6,128 bases of DNA. Origin: Alphaproteobacteria bacterium (GTDB lineage: Bacteria; Pseudomonadota; Alphaproteobacteria; Sneathiellales; Sneathiellaceae). The notes under the pieces were generated by a model that worked only from the letters and a program-made list of their open reading frames with translations, made no database searches and was not told where the DNA came from. Below, piece by piece: positions 1-5,971 of the stretch. The DNA lies in NCBI GenBank assembly GCA_006226265.1, contig SBHH01000058.1:1-6128 (forward strand), given 5' to 3'. Position 1 is the first letter of the stretch. Every line of letters begins with the position of its first letter. Both the position numbers and the translations under genes were made by a program.

Positions 1-95
1 CCACCGGCAAGATGCATGCGCGCGGCCCCGTCGGGGTCGAGCAACTGACCAGTTTCAAATATGTCGTCAAGGGATCCGGCCAGACCCGGCCCTGA
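1..95 (+). CDS. proA: Gamma-glutamyl phosphate reductase, C-terminal end (partial)
   Basis: The frame that starts with the codon at base 3 gives 30 residues ending in a TGA at 93-95. They include [18 protein letters not shown] and a [10 protein letters not shown] tail, which I recognise as the conserved C-terminus of glutamate-5-semialdehyde dehydrogenase. ProA is a cytosolic enzyme that reduces gamma-glutamyl phosphate to glutamate semialdehyde with NADPH in proline synthesis. The catalytic cysteine and cofactor domain lie upstream, outside the window. The gene ends 13 nt before the chosen nadD start, so the two are probably co-transcribed. proA followed by nadD is a common alphaproteobacterial neighbourhood. 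Only the terminal fragment is visible, but the match to the family's tail is distinctive. Confidence 0.9.
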   Translation, partial: TGKMHARGPVGVEQLTSFKYVVKGSGQTRP

Positions 96-108
96 TCGAA
101 CAATACAG

Positions 109-714
109 ATGCCGGCACTTAAAATCGGATTGCTGGGGGGATCGTTCAATCCCGCCCATGACGGACACCGCCATATCAGCCTGACGGCATTGCGTTTGCT
201 CGGCCTTGATCAGGTCTGGTGGCTCGTCTCGCCGCAGAACCCCTTGAAACCGGCGGATGGCATGGCGGATTTCGAGGCGCGCATCGCCTCGGCCCGGCGC
301 ATCGCGCGGCATCCCAAAATCCGTATTTCCGATTTTGAAAAGAAGATCGGCACGGCCCGCACGGCGGAGACATTGGCCTCGCTCAACGTGACTTATCCGC
401 AACATCGGTTTGTCTGGCTGATGGGGGCGGATAACCTCGTCCAGTTCCCGAAATGGCACCGCTTCGAAGCCATCATGAAGGAGGTACCGATCGCCGTCTT
501 CAACCGGCCCGGATATACCTATAAGGCATTGAATGGCAAGGTTGCGACCCGCTACCGGAACAACCGTATCAGGAGCGGCGCGAGCGGCAAATCCCTCCGT
601 CAGCTTGCGACCCTTGCCCCCCCGGCCTGGGCCTTCATTCCCGAAACGGTGCATAAACTCAGCAGTACCGCAATAAGAAATTATCGTGACACTTCAGGAA
701 ATGCTTGCCCTTGA
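109..714 (+). CDS. nadD: Nicotinate-nucleotide adenylyltransferase
   Basis: This cytosolic enzyme joins ATP and nicotinate mononucleotide to form deamido-NAD, the penultimate step of NAD synthesis. The 201-residue product is of usual length. It opens with the nucleotidyltransferase signature GGSFNPAHDGH (residues 10-20), whose two histidines (17 and 20) bind ATP phosphates. TARTAET (82-88) and GADN (106-109) follow, and the C-terminal SSTAIR (185-190) is the second ATP-binding motif. Asn replaces the Asp of the common FDP form, which I regard as normal for alphaproteobacterial NadD. The ATG at 109 is chosen because it places the signature near the N-terminus and avoids overlap with proA. An in-frame ATG at 61 would add 16 residues of low-complexity sequence inside proA. 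Neither start has a clear Shine-Dalgarno sequence, so translation may rely on coupling to proA. Confidence 0.93.
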   Translation: MPALKIGLLGGSFNPAHDGHRHISLTALRLLGLDQVWWLVSPQNPLKPADGMADFEARIASARRIARHPKIRISDFEKKIGTARTAETLASLNVTYPQHRFVWLMGADNLVQFPKWHRFEAIMKEVPIAVFNRPGYTYKALNGKVATRYRNNRIRSGASGKSLRQLATLAPPAWAFIPETVHKLSSTAIRNYRDTSGNACP

Positions 715-747
715 CTTAAAAAATTCCCAAATTAGTGGGGTAAGGAA

Positions 748-760
748 GTGATTTGATCAC
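748..760. repeat. Perfect 5-bp inverted repeat upstream of rsfS
   Basis: GTGAT (748-752) and ATCAC (756-760) are exact reverse complements separated by TTG. The element ends six bases before the rsfS ribosome binding site. In RNA it could form a short hairpin, and in DNA it could be a half-site pair for a dimeric regulator. The arms are too short to distinguish these from chance, and I cannot assign it to a known operator. Confidence 0.3.
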
Positions 761-766
761 CTGTAT

Positions 767-770
767 GGAG
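767..770 (+). promoter_or_regulatory. Ribosome binding site setting the rsfS TTG start
   Basis: GGAG lies five bases before the TTG at 776 and seventeen bases before the in-frame ATG at 788. Only the TTG has workable spacing. An in-frame TAA at 773-775 rules out any start further upstream. Confidence 0.6.
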
Positions 771-775
771 AATAA

Positions 776-1147
776 TTGAACTCTATTATGAAAGCTGACA
801 GAGCTGTAGTTGCTAATCTCCGCGATCTCGTCGAAGAAATACTGCATGACGACAAAGCGGAAGAACTCGTTTCCATCGACCTTGCCGGAAAAACCTCCTT
901 CGCAGATTATATGATTATTGCCAATGGCCGTTCGTCACGTCAGGTGACGGCGATGGCGGATCATTTGAAAACGCGTATCAAGGAGGCGGGTTTCGGTTCC
1001 GTTCGTGTCGAAGGACAGACCAGCGGGGACTGGATTCTGGTGGATGCCGGCGATGTTGTCGTCCATCTGTTCCGCCCGGAAGTTCGGAATTTCTATAACC
1101 TGGAGAAAATCTGGGCGCCGGATATTCCGATGGAAATGATCAGCTAG
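776..1147 (+). CDS. rsfS: Ribosome silencing factor RsfS (DUF143 / Iojap family)
   Basis: RsfS binds ribosomal protein uL14 on the 50S subunit and blocks joining to the 30S, lowering translation in starvation or stationary phase. The 123-residue product covers the whole single-domain family. Recognisable stretches are an N-terminal helix with LVEEILHDDKAEELVSIDL, the core DYMIIANGRSSRQVTAMADHL, and the C-terminal GDWILVDAGDVVVHLF followed by RPEVRNFYNLEKIW, the best conserved part of the family. The start is taken as TTG at 776 because GGAG lies five bases upstream. The ATG at 788 would shorten the protein by four residues without touching the domain. The gene sits between nadD and rlmH, the usual neighbours of this family. 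A short GC hairpin follows its stop codon. Confidence 0.94.
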   Translation: MNSIMKADRAVVANLRDLVEEILHDDKAEELVSIDLAGKTSFADYMIIANGRSSRQVTAMADHLKTRIKEAGFGSVRVEGQTSGDWILVDAGDVVVHLFRPEVRNFYNLEKIWAPDIPMEMIS

Positions 1148-1150
1148 CCA

Positions 1151-1164
1151 CCCGCACCTGCGGG
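1151..1164 (+). repeat. Short GC hairpin between rsfS and rlmH
   Basis: CCCGC (1151-1155) pairs with GCGGG (1160-1164) around a four-base ACCT loop, starting four bases after the rsfS stop. No T-run follows, so it is not an intrinsic terminator. It could modestly stabilise the upstream mRNA or pause transcription, or it could be chance in GC-rich sequence. Confidence 0.35.
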
Positions 1165-1187
1165 GCGACGGCTGAAAGGAGAGCGGC

Positions 1188-1646
1188 ATGCGCCTGACGA
1201 TTGCCAGTGTCGGCAAATTCCGGGGCGGACCGCTGGAGGCGCTTTATGCGGAATATGCCTCCCGCCTTTCCTGGCCACTTGACCTGAAAGAGGTGGAGGA
1301 AAAACGCCCCCTGAAAGGCGAGAAGCGGAAAAGCCGCGAAGCAGAACTCCTGATGAATGCCGTTCCCACCGGCGCGACGGTGATTGCCCTCGATGAAGGT
1401 GGCCGGGAGATGAGCAGCCCAGATTTCGCCGCCCTGCTCGGCCGCTATGCGGATGACGGGGTCCAGAACCTCGCCTTCCTGATCGGCGGGGCGGACGGCC
1501 ATAGCGAACAAACCCTGAAATCAGCAGACCGCCTTCTTTCCCTTGGCGCCATGACCTGGCCGCATCTGATGGTTCGGGGTCTGCTGGCGGAACAGCTTTA
1601 CCGCGCGGCCTCGATCCTCGCGAATCACCCCTATCATCGGGCGTGA
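1188..1646 (+). CDS. rlmH: 23S rRNA (pseudouridine-1915-N3)-methyltransferase
   Basis: RlmH is a small SPOUT-class enzyme that acts as a homodimer. It methylates pseudouridine 1915 in helix 69 of 23S rRNA in assembled 70S ribosomes, using S-adenosylmethionine. The 152-residue product is close to the E. coli length of about 155. It begins with the family's MRLTIASVGKF and has a basic stretch at about residues 39-50. The C-terminal trefoil-knot region carries FLIGGADGH (97-105), SLGAMTWPH (118-126), EQLYRA (135-140) and NHPYHR (146-151), which form the cofactor pocket and dimer interface in this family. AAGGAG ends six bases before the ATG, the best ribosome binding site in the window. The gene follows rsfS by 40 nt, and both products act on the large ribosomal subunit. 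Confidence 0.96.
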   Translation: MRLTIASVGKFRGGPLEALYAEYASRLSWPLDLKEVEEKRPLKGEKRKSREAELLMNAVPTGATVIALDEGGREMSSPDFAALLGRYADDGVQNLAFLIGGADGHSEQTLKSADRLLSLGAMTWPHLMVRGLLAEQLYRAASILANHPYHRA

Positions 1647-1678
1647 TAATAATGGAATATTAAACTCATCGGTACTAT

Positions 1679-1683
1679 AAAGG
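1679..1683 (+). promoter_or_regulatory. Probable ribosome binding site for gpmI
   Basis: AAAGG lies four bases before the ATG at 1688 and seven before the adjacent in-frame ATG at 1691. The spacing favours initiation at the second ATG, which would remove only one methionine. Confidence 0.45.
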
Positions 1684-1687
1684 CCCA

Positions 1688-3268
1688 ATGATGACCCGTT
1701 CAGACACAGCAACACCCCGTCCTGTCCTGCTTTGCATTCTCGACGGCTGGGGTCAGGGAGAGGCGGATGGCGACAATGCCATCTCGGCCGCCAACACGCC
1801 GAACTGGGACCGGATGCTCGCGACCCGGCCGAAAAGCCTCTTGGGCACCTCCGGCGCCGATGTCGGCCTGCCGGACGGGCAGATGGGCAATTCGGAAGTC
1901 GGCCATATGACCATCGGTAGCGGCCGCGTCATCCTGCAGGACCTGCCGCGCATCAATCATGAGATTGCAACCGGCGTCCTTGCTAAAAATCCCGAACTTA
2001 TCGATCTGATCGCGAAACTGAAGAAAAGCGGTGGCGCCTGCCATATTGCCGGGCTTTTATCGCCGGGCGGCGTGCATTCGCATCAGGATCATATGATCGC
2101 CCTCGCGCGCCTTCTGGAGGCAGCAGGCATTCCTGTCCGCCTGCATGGCTTCATGGATGGCCGCGATACGCCGCCCACAAGCGGTGCGGAATTTGTGAAG
2201 ACAGTCGCAGATGCCCTTGCGTCCCTAAAGGATGCTGAAATCTCGACCCTTTGCGGGCGTTATTTCGCCATGGACCGGGACACCAACTGGGAACGGGTGG
2301 AATTGGCCTATAATGCAATCTTCAAGGCGAAGGGGGTTCGCTTCACCGATCCGGTGGAGACGGTCAAGGCGGCCTACGAGAAGGATGAGACGGACGAATT
2401 TCTGAAGCCCCGCATTCTGGAAGGCTTTGACGGCGTGAAGGATGGCGATGGGTTCATTATGGCGAATTTCCGCGCCGACCGCGCGCGCGAACTTCTGATC
2501 GCCATGACAGATCCGGCGTTCGACGGCTTCGATCGGGGCGAACAGCCCGCTCTCGCTGCCCTTAAGGGCATGGTGGAATATTCAAGCGCGCTCGCGAAAA
2601 CCGTGCCGGCCCTGTTCCCGCCGGTGGAGGTTGCCAATACCCTGGGCGAAGTCGTCGCCAAAGCGGGCCGCAAGCAGCTCCGCATCGCCGAGACCGAGAA
2701 ATATGCCCATGTCACCTTCTTTCTGAACGGTGGCGAGGAAAGCGTCTATGACGGGGAGGAACGCATTCTCGTTCCCAGCCCGAAGGTCGCGACATATGAC
2801 CTGAAGCCGGAAATGTCGGCCCCGGAAGTGAAGGAAAAGCTGATTGAAGCGATCAAGTCCGACAGGTTCGACCTGATCGTCGTCAATTTCGCCAATCCGG
2901 ATATGGTTGGCCATACCGGCGTGATGAGCGCGGCGGTAAAGGCCGTTGAGATCATCGATGGCTGCATCGGGGAGCTTGCCGAAGCGATTGAGGCCGCCCA
3001 TGGCATGATGCTGATCACCGCCGATCACGGCAATATCGAGATGATGCGCGATCCCGAAACCCATGCGCCGCATACGGCCCATACCACCAATCTGGTGCCG
3101 CTCGTCCTTGCGGCGGGGGAAGGCGTGACGGCGCTTCATAACGGAACGCTTGCCGATCTCGCGCCGACGGTGCTCAGCATGATGGGCCTCTCCGTGCCAT
3201 CCGAAATGACCGGCGCCAATCTGGCCGAGCGGGGAGAGGATCTGGAAAAGAATCGTGCTGCGTCCTGA
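1688..3268 (+). CDS. gpmI: 2,3-bisphosphoglycerate-independent phosphoglycerate mutase
   Basis: This cytosolic enzyme interconverts 3- and 2-phosphoglycerate in glycolysis and gluconeogenesis through a phosphoserine intermediate and two metal ions, usually manganese. The 526-residue length is normal. All expected metal ligands are visible. One set is Asp19 (in LDGWG), Ser69 (in GQMGNSEVGH, the phosphorylated serine), Asp446 and His447 (in TADHGN). The other is Asp405 and His409 (in NPDMVGHTG) with His465 (in HTAHTT). The inserted phosphotransferase domain is marked by GGVHSHQDH (127-135), HGFMDGRDTPP (153-163), CGRYFAMDRD (189-198) and NFRADRARE (260-268). The second ATG, at 1691, fits the ribosome binding site slightly better than the first. 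The 3' end overlaps the next gene by 14 nt, suggesting co-translation with the envelope genes that follow. Confidence 0.97.
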   Translation: MMTRSDTATPRPVLLCILDGWGQGEADGDNAISAANTPNWDRMLATRPKSLLGTSGADVGLPDGQMGNSEVGHMTIGSGRVILQDLPRINHEIATGVLAKNPELIDLIAKLKKSGGACHIAGLLSPGGVHSHQDHMIALARLLEAAGIPVRLHGFMDGRDTPPTSGAEFVKTVADALASLKDAEISTLCGRYFAMDRDTNWERVELAYNAIFKAKGVRFTDPVETVKAAYEKDETDEFLKPRILEGFDGVKDGDGFIMANFRADRARELLIAMTDPAFDGFDRGEQPALAALKGMVEYSSALAKTVPALFPPVEVANTLGEVVAKAGRKQLRIAETEKYAHVTFFLNGGEESVYDGEERILVPSPKVATYDLKPEMSAPEVKEKLIEAIKSDRFDLIVVNFANPDMVGHTGVMSAAVKAVEIIDGCIGELAEAIEAAHGMMLITADHGNIEMMRDPETHAPHTAHTTNLVPLVLAAGEGVTALHNGTLADLAPTVLSMMGLSVPSEMTGANLAERGEDLEKNRAAS

Positions 3269-4601
3269 GTTCATTCCTCCATTAAGGCGCCGGAAATTCG
3301 CGCCCCTCGTTCTCGCCACCGCCGGGCTTTGCCTGATCGGCCTGCGGGGCACCTATGCCGGAACGCCGGATGATGATCTCAGGAAACTTCGCGCAGAACT
3401 TGCGGCCTCGGCCAGCCGTCAGGAGAATTTCTCAACAGAGCTCGATAACCTCAGCGACGAGATCAAGGCGATCAAGCAGAAGCTGGTGGTGGCCGGGCGC
3501 GGCCTGACCGGTCTCGACCAGCGGCTTGTCGATGTGGACCAGAAGCTTCAGGAAATCCATGAGGTCGAGCAGGAAACCCTCGACGATCTTTCAAACCGGA
3601 ATTCCGAACTTGCCAATACCCTTTCCGCGCTCGTCAATCTCTCGCGCCAGCCGGAAGGCACCCTGATCGGCAATCCGGCGGGGCTGGTCGACAGCCTGCG
3701 GGCCTCCGCCCTTCTGCAATCCATCCTGCCGAAACTGAAGGAGGATGCGAATCATCTTTCGCGTCAGCTGGAAACGCTCGCAAGCCTTCGCAAGCAGTAT
3801 GCGGCGCAGCAGGCGGAAGACAAATCCCTGCGCGAGCAGCGGCTGTCGGAGCAGAATGAGCTTGATCAGCTCTTGCTGGCAAAAAAGACGGCGCAAGAAA
3901 AAATCACCCAAGCCAGCAAATCAGAAGAAGTGCGAAACGACAAGCTGACCGCCGATGTCCGCGACCTGACCGCCCTCATTGACCGGCTGGAGGTGGAAAA
4001 GGCACGCGAGAAGGCAGAACGCGAAGCCCGCCTCGCCCGCGAGATCGCCGCACGCGAAGAGGCGAAGCGTGAGGCGAAAGAAAAGGCAAAGGCCCTGGCC
4101 GAAGCGGCGAAATCCGTGCCGGTTCCGCATGCAGCACCTAAAGAAACACGGACCGCCGCCCTCGCACCGCGCCTGACCCTTCCAAGCGCCCATCATTTTG
4201 CCAACGCCAAGGGAACATTGCCCTTGCCCGTCGGCGGTCATATTATTGCCGGATTTAACGAGGCACAATCAGCCAGTGAAAAACAGGGTATCGTGATCGA
4301 ATCGCGAGCCAACGCTGCGGTTATTTCACCGTTTGACGGACAGATAGCCTTTGCCGGACCGTTCCGTCATTACGGTCTTCTGGTGATTATCGACCATGGC
4401 GACGGCTATCACACATTGCTCGCCGGGCTCGGATCAATTGACGGCACCGTGGGTCAATTGCTGCTGGCGGGTGAGCCTGTCGGCCAGATGAAAAGCGGTG
4501 GCAATGAAAAACCGAAACTCTATATGGAACTAAGAAACAACGGATCGCCGATTAACCCCGTCCCCTGGTTAGCGGCATCCAACAGAAAGGTCAGCGGATA
4601 A
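3255..4601 (+). CDS. envC: EnvC/LdpF-type murein hydrolase activator with a degenerate LytM domain
   Basis: A probable periplasmic factor that activates a peptidoglycan amidase during cell separation, as EnvC does in E. coli; LdpF is the Caulobacter counterpart. The 448-residue product has an N-terminal signal peptide (basic RRRK at 11-14, hydrophobic stretch, likely cleavage after TYA at about 35). Two long coiled-coil regions follow (about 38-127 and 157-290, the second ending in a Lys/Glu/Ala-rich helix), then a basic/proline linker and a LytM (M23) domain at about 320-441. In that domain the four usual zinc ligands appear replaced by Lys343, Val347, Gly391 and Tyr423, so it should not cut peptidoglycan itself. 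The start is GTG at 3255, inside gpmI; no Met occurs until near the C-terminus. GGAAAAG at 3244-3250 is a weak, close ribosome binding site. The stop overlaps the ctpA start. Confidence 0.88.
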   Translation: MLRPEFIPPLRRRKFAPLVLATAGLCLIGLRGTYAGTPDDDLRKLRAELAASASRQENFSTELDNLSDEIKAIKQKLVVAGRGLTGLDQRLVDVDQKLQEIHEVEQETLDDLSNRNSELANTLSALVNLSRQPEGTLIGNPAGLVDSLRASALLQSILPKLKEDANHLSRQLETLASLRKQYAAQQAEDKSLREQRLSEQNELDQLLLAKKTAQEKITQASKSEEVRNDKLTADVRDLTALIDRLEVEKAREKAEREARLAREIAAREEAKREAKEKAKALAEAAKSVPVPHAAPKETRTAALAPRLTLPSAHHFANAKGTLPLPVGGHIIAGFNEAQSASEKQGIVIESRANAAVISPFDGQIAFAGPFRHYGLLVIIDHGDGYHTLLAGLGSIDGTVGQLLLAGEPVGQMKSGGNEKPKLYMELRNNGSPINPVPWLAASNRKVSG

Positions 4602-5896
4602 TGAGGAATTTTGTAACGGGTACTTTGGCCGTGGCGGTAGTTGCCTTGTCTATCGCCGTGATTACCACGCCGAGAGAGCAAGTCGAAGCAAGTTCGGAGA
4701 CTTATCGCCAATTGAATCTGTTCGGAGACGTATTCGCAAAAATCCGCGAGGATTATGTCGAGCCGGTGGATGACCAGAAGCTGATCGAAGCCGCCATTAA
4801 CGGTATGCTAAGTTCGCTCGATCCGCATTCAAGTTATCTCAACCCGAAAAACTATGACGGCATGAAGGTTCAGACCCGCGGCAAGTTCGGTGGACTCGGG
4901 ATCGAGGTTACGATGGAAAACGGGCTGATCAAGGTGGTTTCCCCCATCGATGACACGCCCGCCGCCAAAGCCGGCGTCAAGGCAGGCGACTATATCACCC
5001 ATCTGGACGGAGAGCCGGTTCTCGGCCTGACCCTCGCCGAGGCGGTGGAGAAGATGCGAGGTCTCGTTGACACTGACATTGATCTCACGATCCGTCGCAA
5101 AGGGGAAAAGGATCCGATTGATGTCAAGCTGACCCGCGCCATCATCACGGTCCAGTCGGTCCGTGGCCATCTTGAAGATGGCGATATTCTCTATGTTCGT
5201 ATCTCCAGCTTTACCGAGCAGACGGACAAGGGACTTCGGAAAGTCGTCGACAAGCTGAAATCCGATGCAGGCGATGACTACAAGGGGTTGATTATCGACC
5301 TTCGCAATAATCCGGGCGGATTGCTTGATCAGGCAATTGCGGTCGCTGACGATTTCCTGGAAAAAGGCGAGATTGTCTCGACCCGTGGCCGTCATCCGGA
5401 GGATGCGCAGCGCTACAATGCCAAAGCTGGCGACATCATCAACGGCAAGCCGATTATCGTCATGATCAATGGTGGCTCGGCCAGCGCCTCGGAAATCGTC
5501 TCCGGTGCTCTGCAGGATCATGGCCGCGCCGTCATTCTTGGCACGCGCAGCTTCGGCAAGGGCTCGGTCCAGACCATCGTTCCGCTGCAGGGCAACGGCG
5601 CGATGCGGATGACCACGGCCCGCTATTACACGCCGTCCGGCTCCTCCATCCAGGCGAAGGGCATTACACCCGATATTGAAGTGGAACAGGCAAAGCTGGA
5701 AGTCATGAAGCCGCTCAGCAACCGCTCGGAAGCGGATCTTCGCAATCATCTTATCAATGATGAGGATCCGGATGCGGATAAAAAGGGTGTAGAAGATACT
5801 GAAAGCAAGGCGGAAAACCTTGACTATCAGCTGCTTCGGGCAAAGGATTTGCTGAAAGGCGTCTGGTTGTTTGCCAAGAAGGACGCCAAGCAGTGA
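4601..5896 (+). CDS. ctpA: Carboxy-terminal processing serine protease, S41 family
   Basis: A secreted or membrane-anchored periplasmic protease of the CtpA/Prc type that cleaves proteins from their C-termini. In other bacteria such enzymes degrade peptidoglycan hydrolases and trim envelope proteins. The 431-residue product starts with a hydrophobic signal or anchor segment (about 5-22, possible cleavage near VEA at 30). An N-terminal helical region with DPHSSYL (74-80) and a PDZ domain (about 92-167, carboxylate-binding loop GKFGGLGIEV) follow. The peptidase core holds the catalytic set Ser295 (in GGSASASE), Lys320 (in SFGKGSVQ) and Gln324, with the 25- and 4-residue spacing known from Bacillus CtpB. 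The C-terminal part is a charged linker and helix. ATG at 4601 shares its A with the upstream TAA stop. AAAGG lies ten bases upstream. Coupled translation with the envC-like gene is likely. Confidence 0.96.
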   Translation: MRNFVTGTLAVAVVALSIAVITTPREQVEASSETYRQLNLFGDVFAKIREDYVEPVDDQKLIEAAINGMLSSLDPHSSYLNPKNYDGMKVQTRGKFGGLGIEVTMENGLIKVVSPIDDTPAAKAGVKAGDYITHLDGEPVLGLTLAEAVEKMRGLVDTDIDLTIRRKGEKDPIDVKLTRAIITVQSVRGHLEDGDILYVRISSFTEQTDKGLRKVVDKLKSDAGDDYKGLIIDLRNNPGGLLDQAIAVADDFLEKGEIVSTRGRHPEDAQRYNAKAGDIINGKPIIVMINGGSASASEIVSGALQDHGRAVILGTRSFGKGSVQTIVPLQGNGAMRMTTARYYTPSGSSIQAKGITPDIEVEQAKLEVMKPLSNRSEADLRNHLINDEDPDADKKGVEDTESKAENLDYQLLRAKDLLKGVWLFAKKDAKQ

Positions 5897-5910
5897 TTTG
5901 ACGCATCCTG

Positions 5911-5952
5911 AAACCGGGACCGGCGGGCACGCCACCTGCTGGATCCCGATTT
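5911..5952 (+). repeat. Imperfect hairpin in the spacer after ctpA
   Basis: Bases 5911-5919 (AAACCGGGA) and 5944-5952 (TCCCGATTT) pair at eight of nine positions, with one C-A mismatch. The 24-base loop contains a smaller GGCG/CGCC stem (5922-5925 with 5930-5933). It lies 14 nt after the ctpA stop. Only three T residues end the stem and no T-run follows, so a classic intrinsic terminator is not supported. It could be an mRNA-stabilising or partially attenuating structure. Confidence 0.35.
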
Positions 5953-5971
5953 CCCGAAAAGGCCAGGTATT

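Noticed and set aside
67..654. A 195-codon open frame on the minus strand opposite nadD
   Set aside because: nadD carries both nucleotidyltransferase motifs, and the antisense frame shows no domain or ribosome binding site.
711..740. TTGACT at 711-716 as a -35 box for an rsfS promoter
   Set aside because: No acceptable -10 element occurs 15-18 bases downstream; the candidate positions read AGTGGG or similar.
746..762. The GTGAT/ATCAC repeat as a CRP or FNR operator
   Set aside because: The GTGA and TCAC arms are five bases apart, where the CRP consensus needs six between its longer arms. The FNR consensus TTGAT-N4-ATCAA is not met.
1148..1187. Intrinsic terminator after rsfS
   Set aside because: The five-pair GC stem is followed by GCGACGGC and not by a T-run, and rlmH starts 23 bases later with a good ribosome binding site.
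2582..3352. A 256-codon open frame on the minus strand opposite gpmI
   Set aside because: The plus strand here encodes the metal-binding C-terminal half of phosphoglycerate mutase. The antisense product looks like low-complexity, His/Arg-rich shadow sequence.
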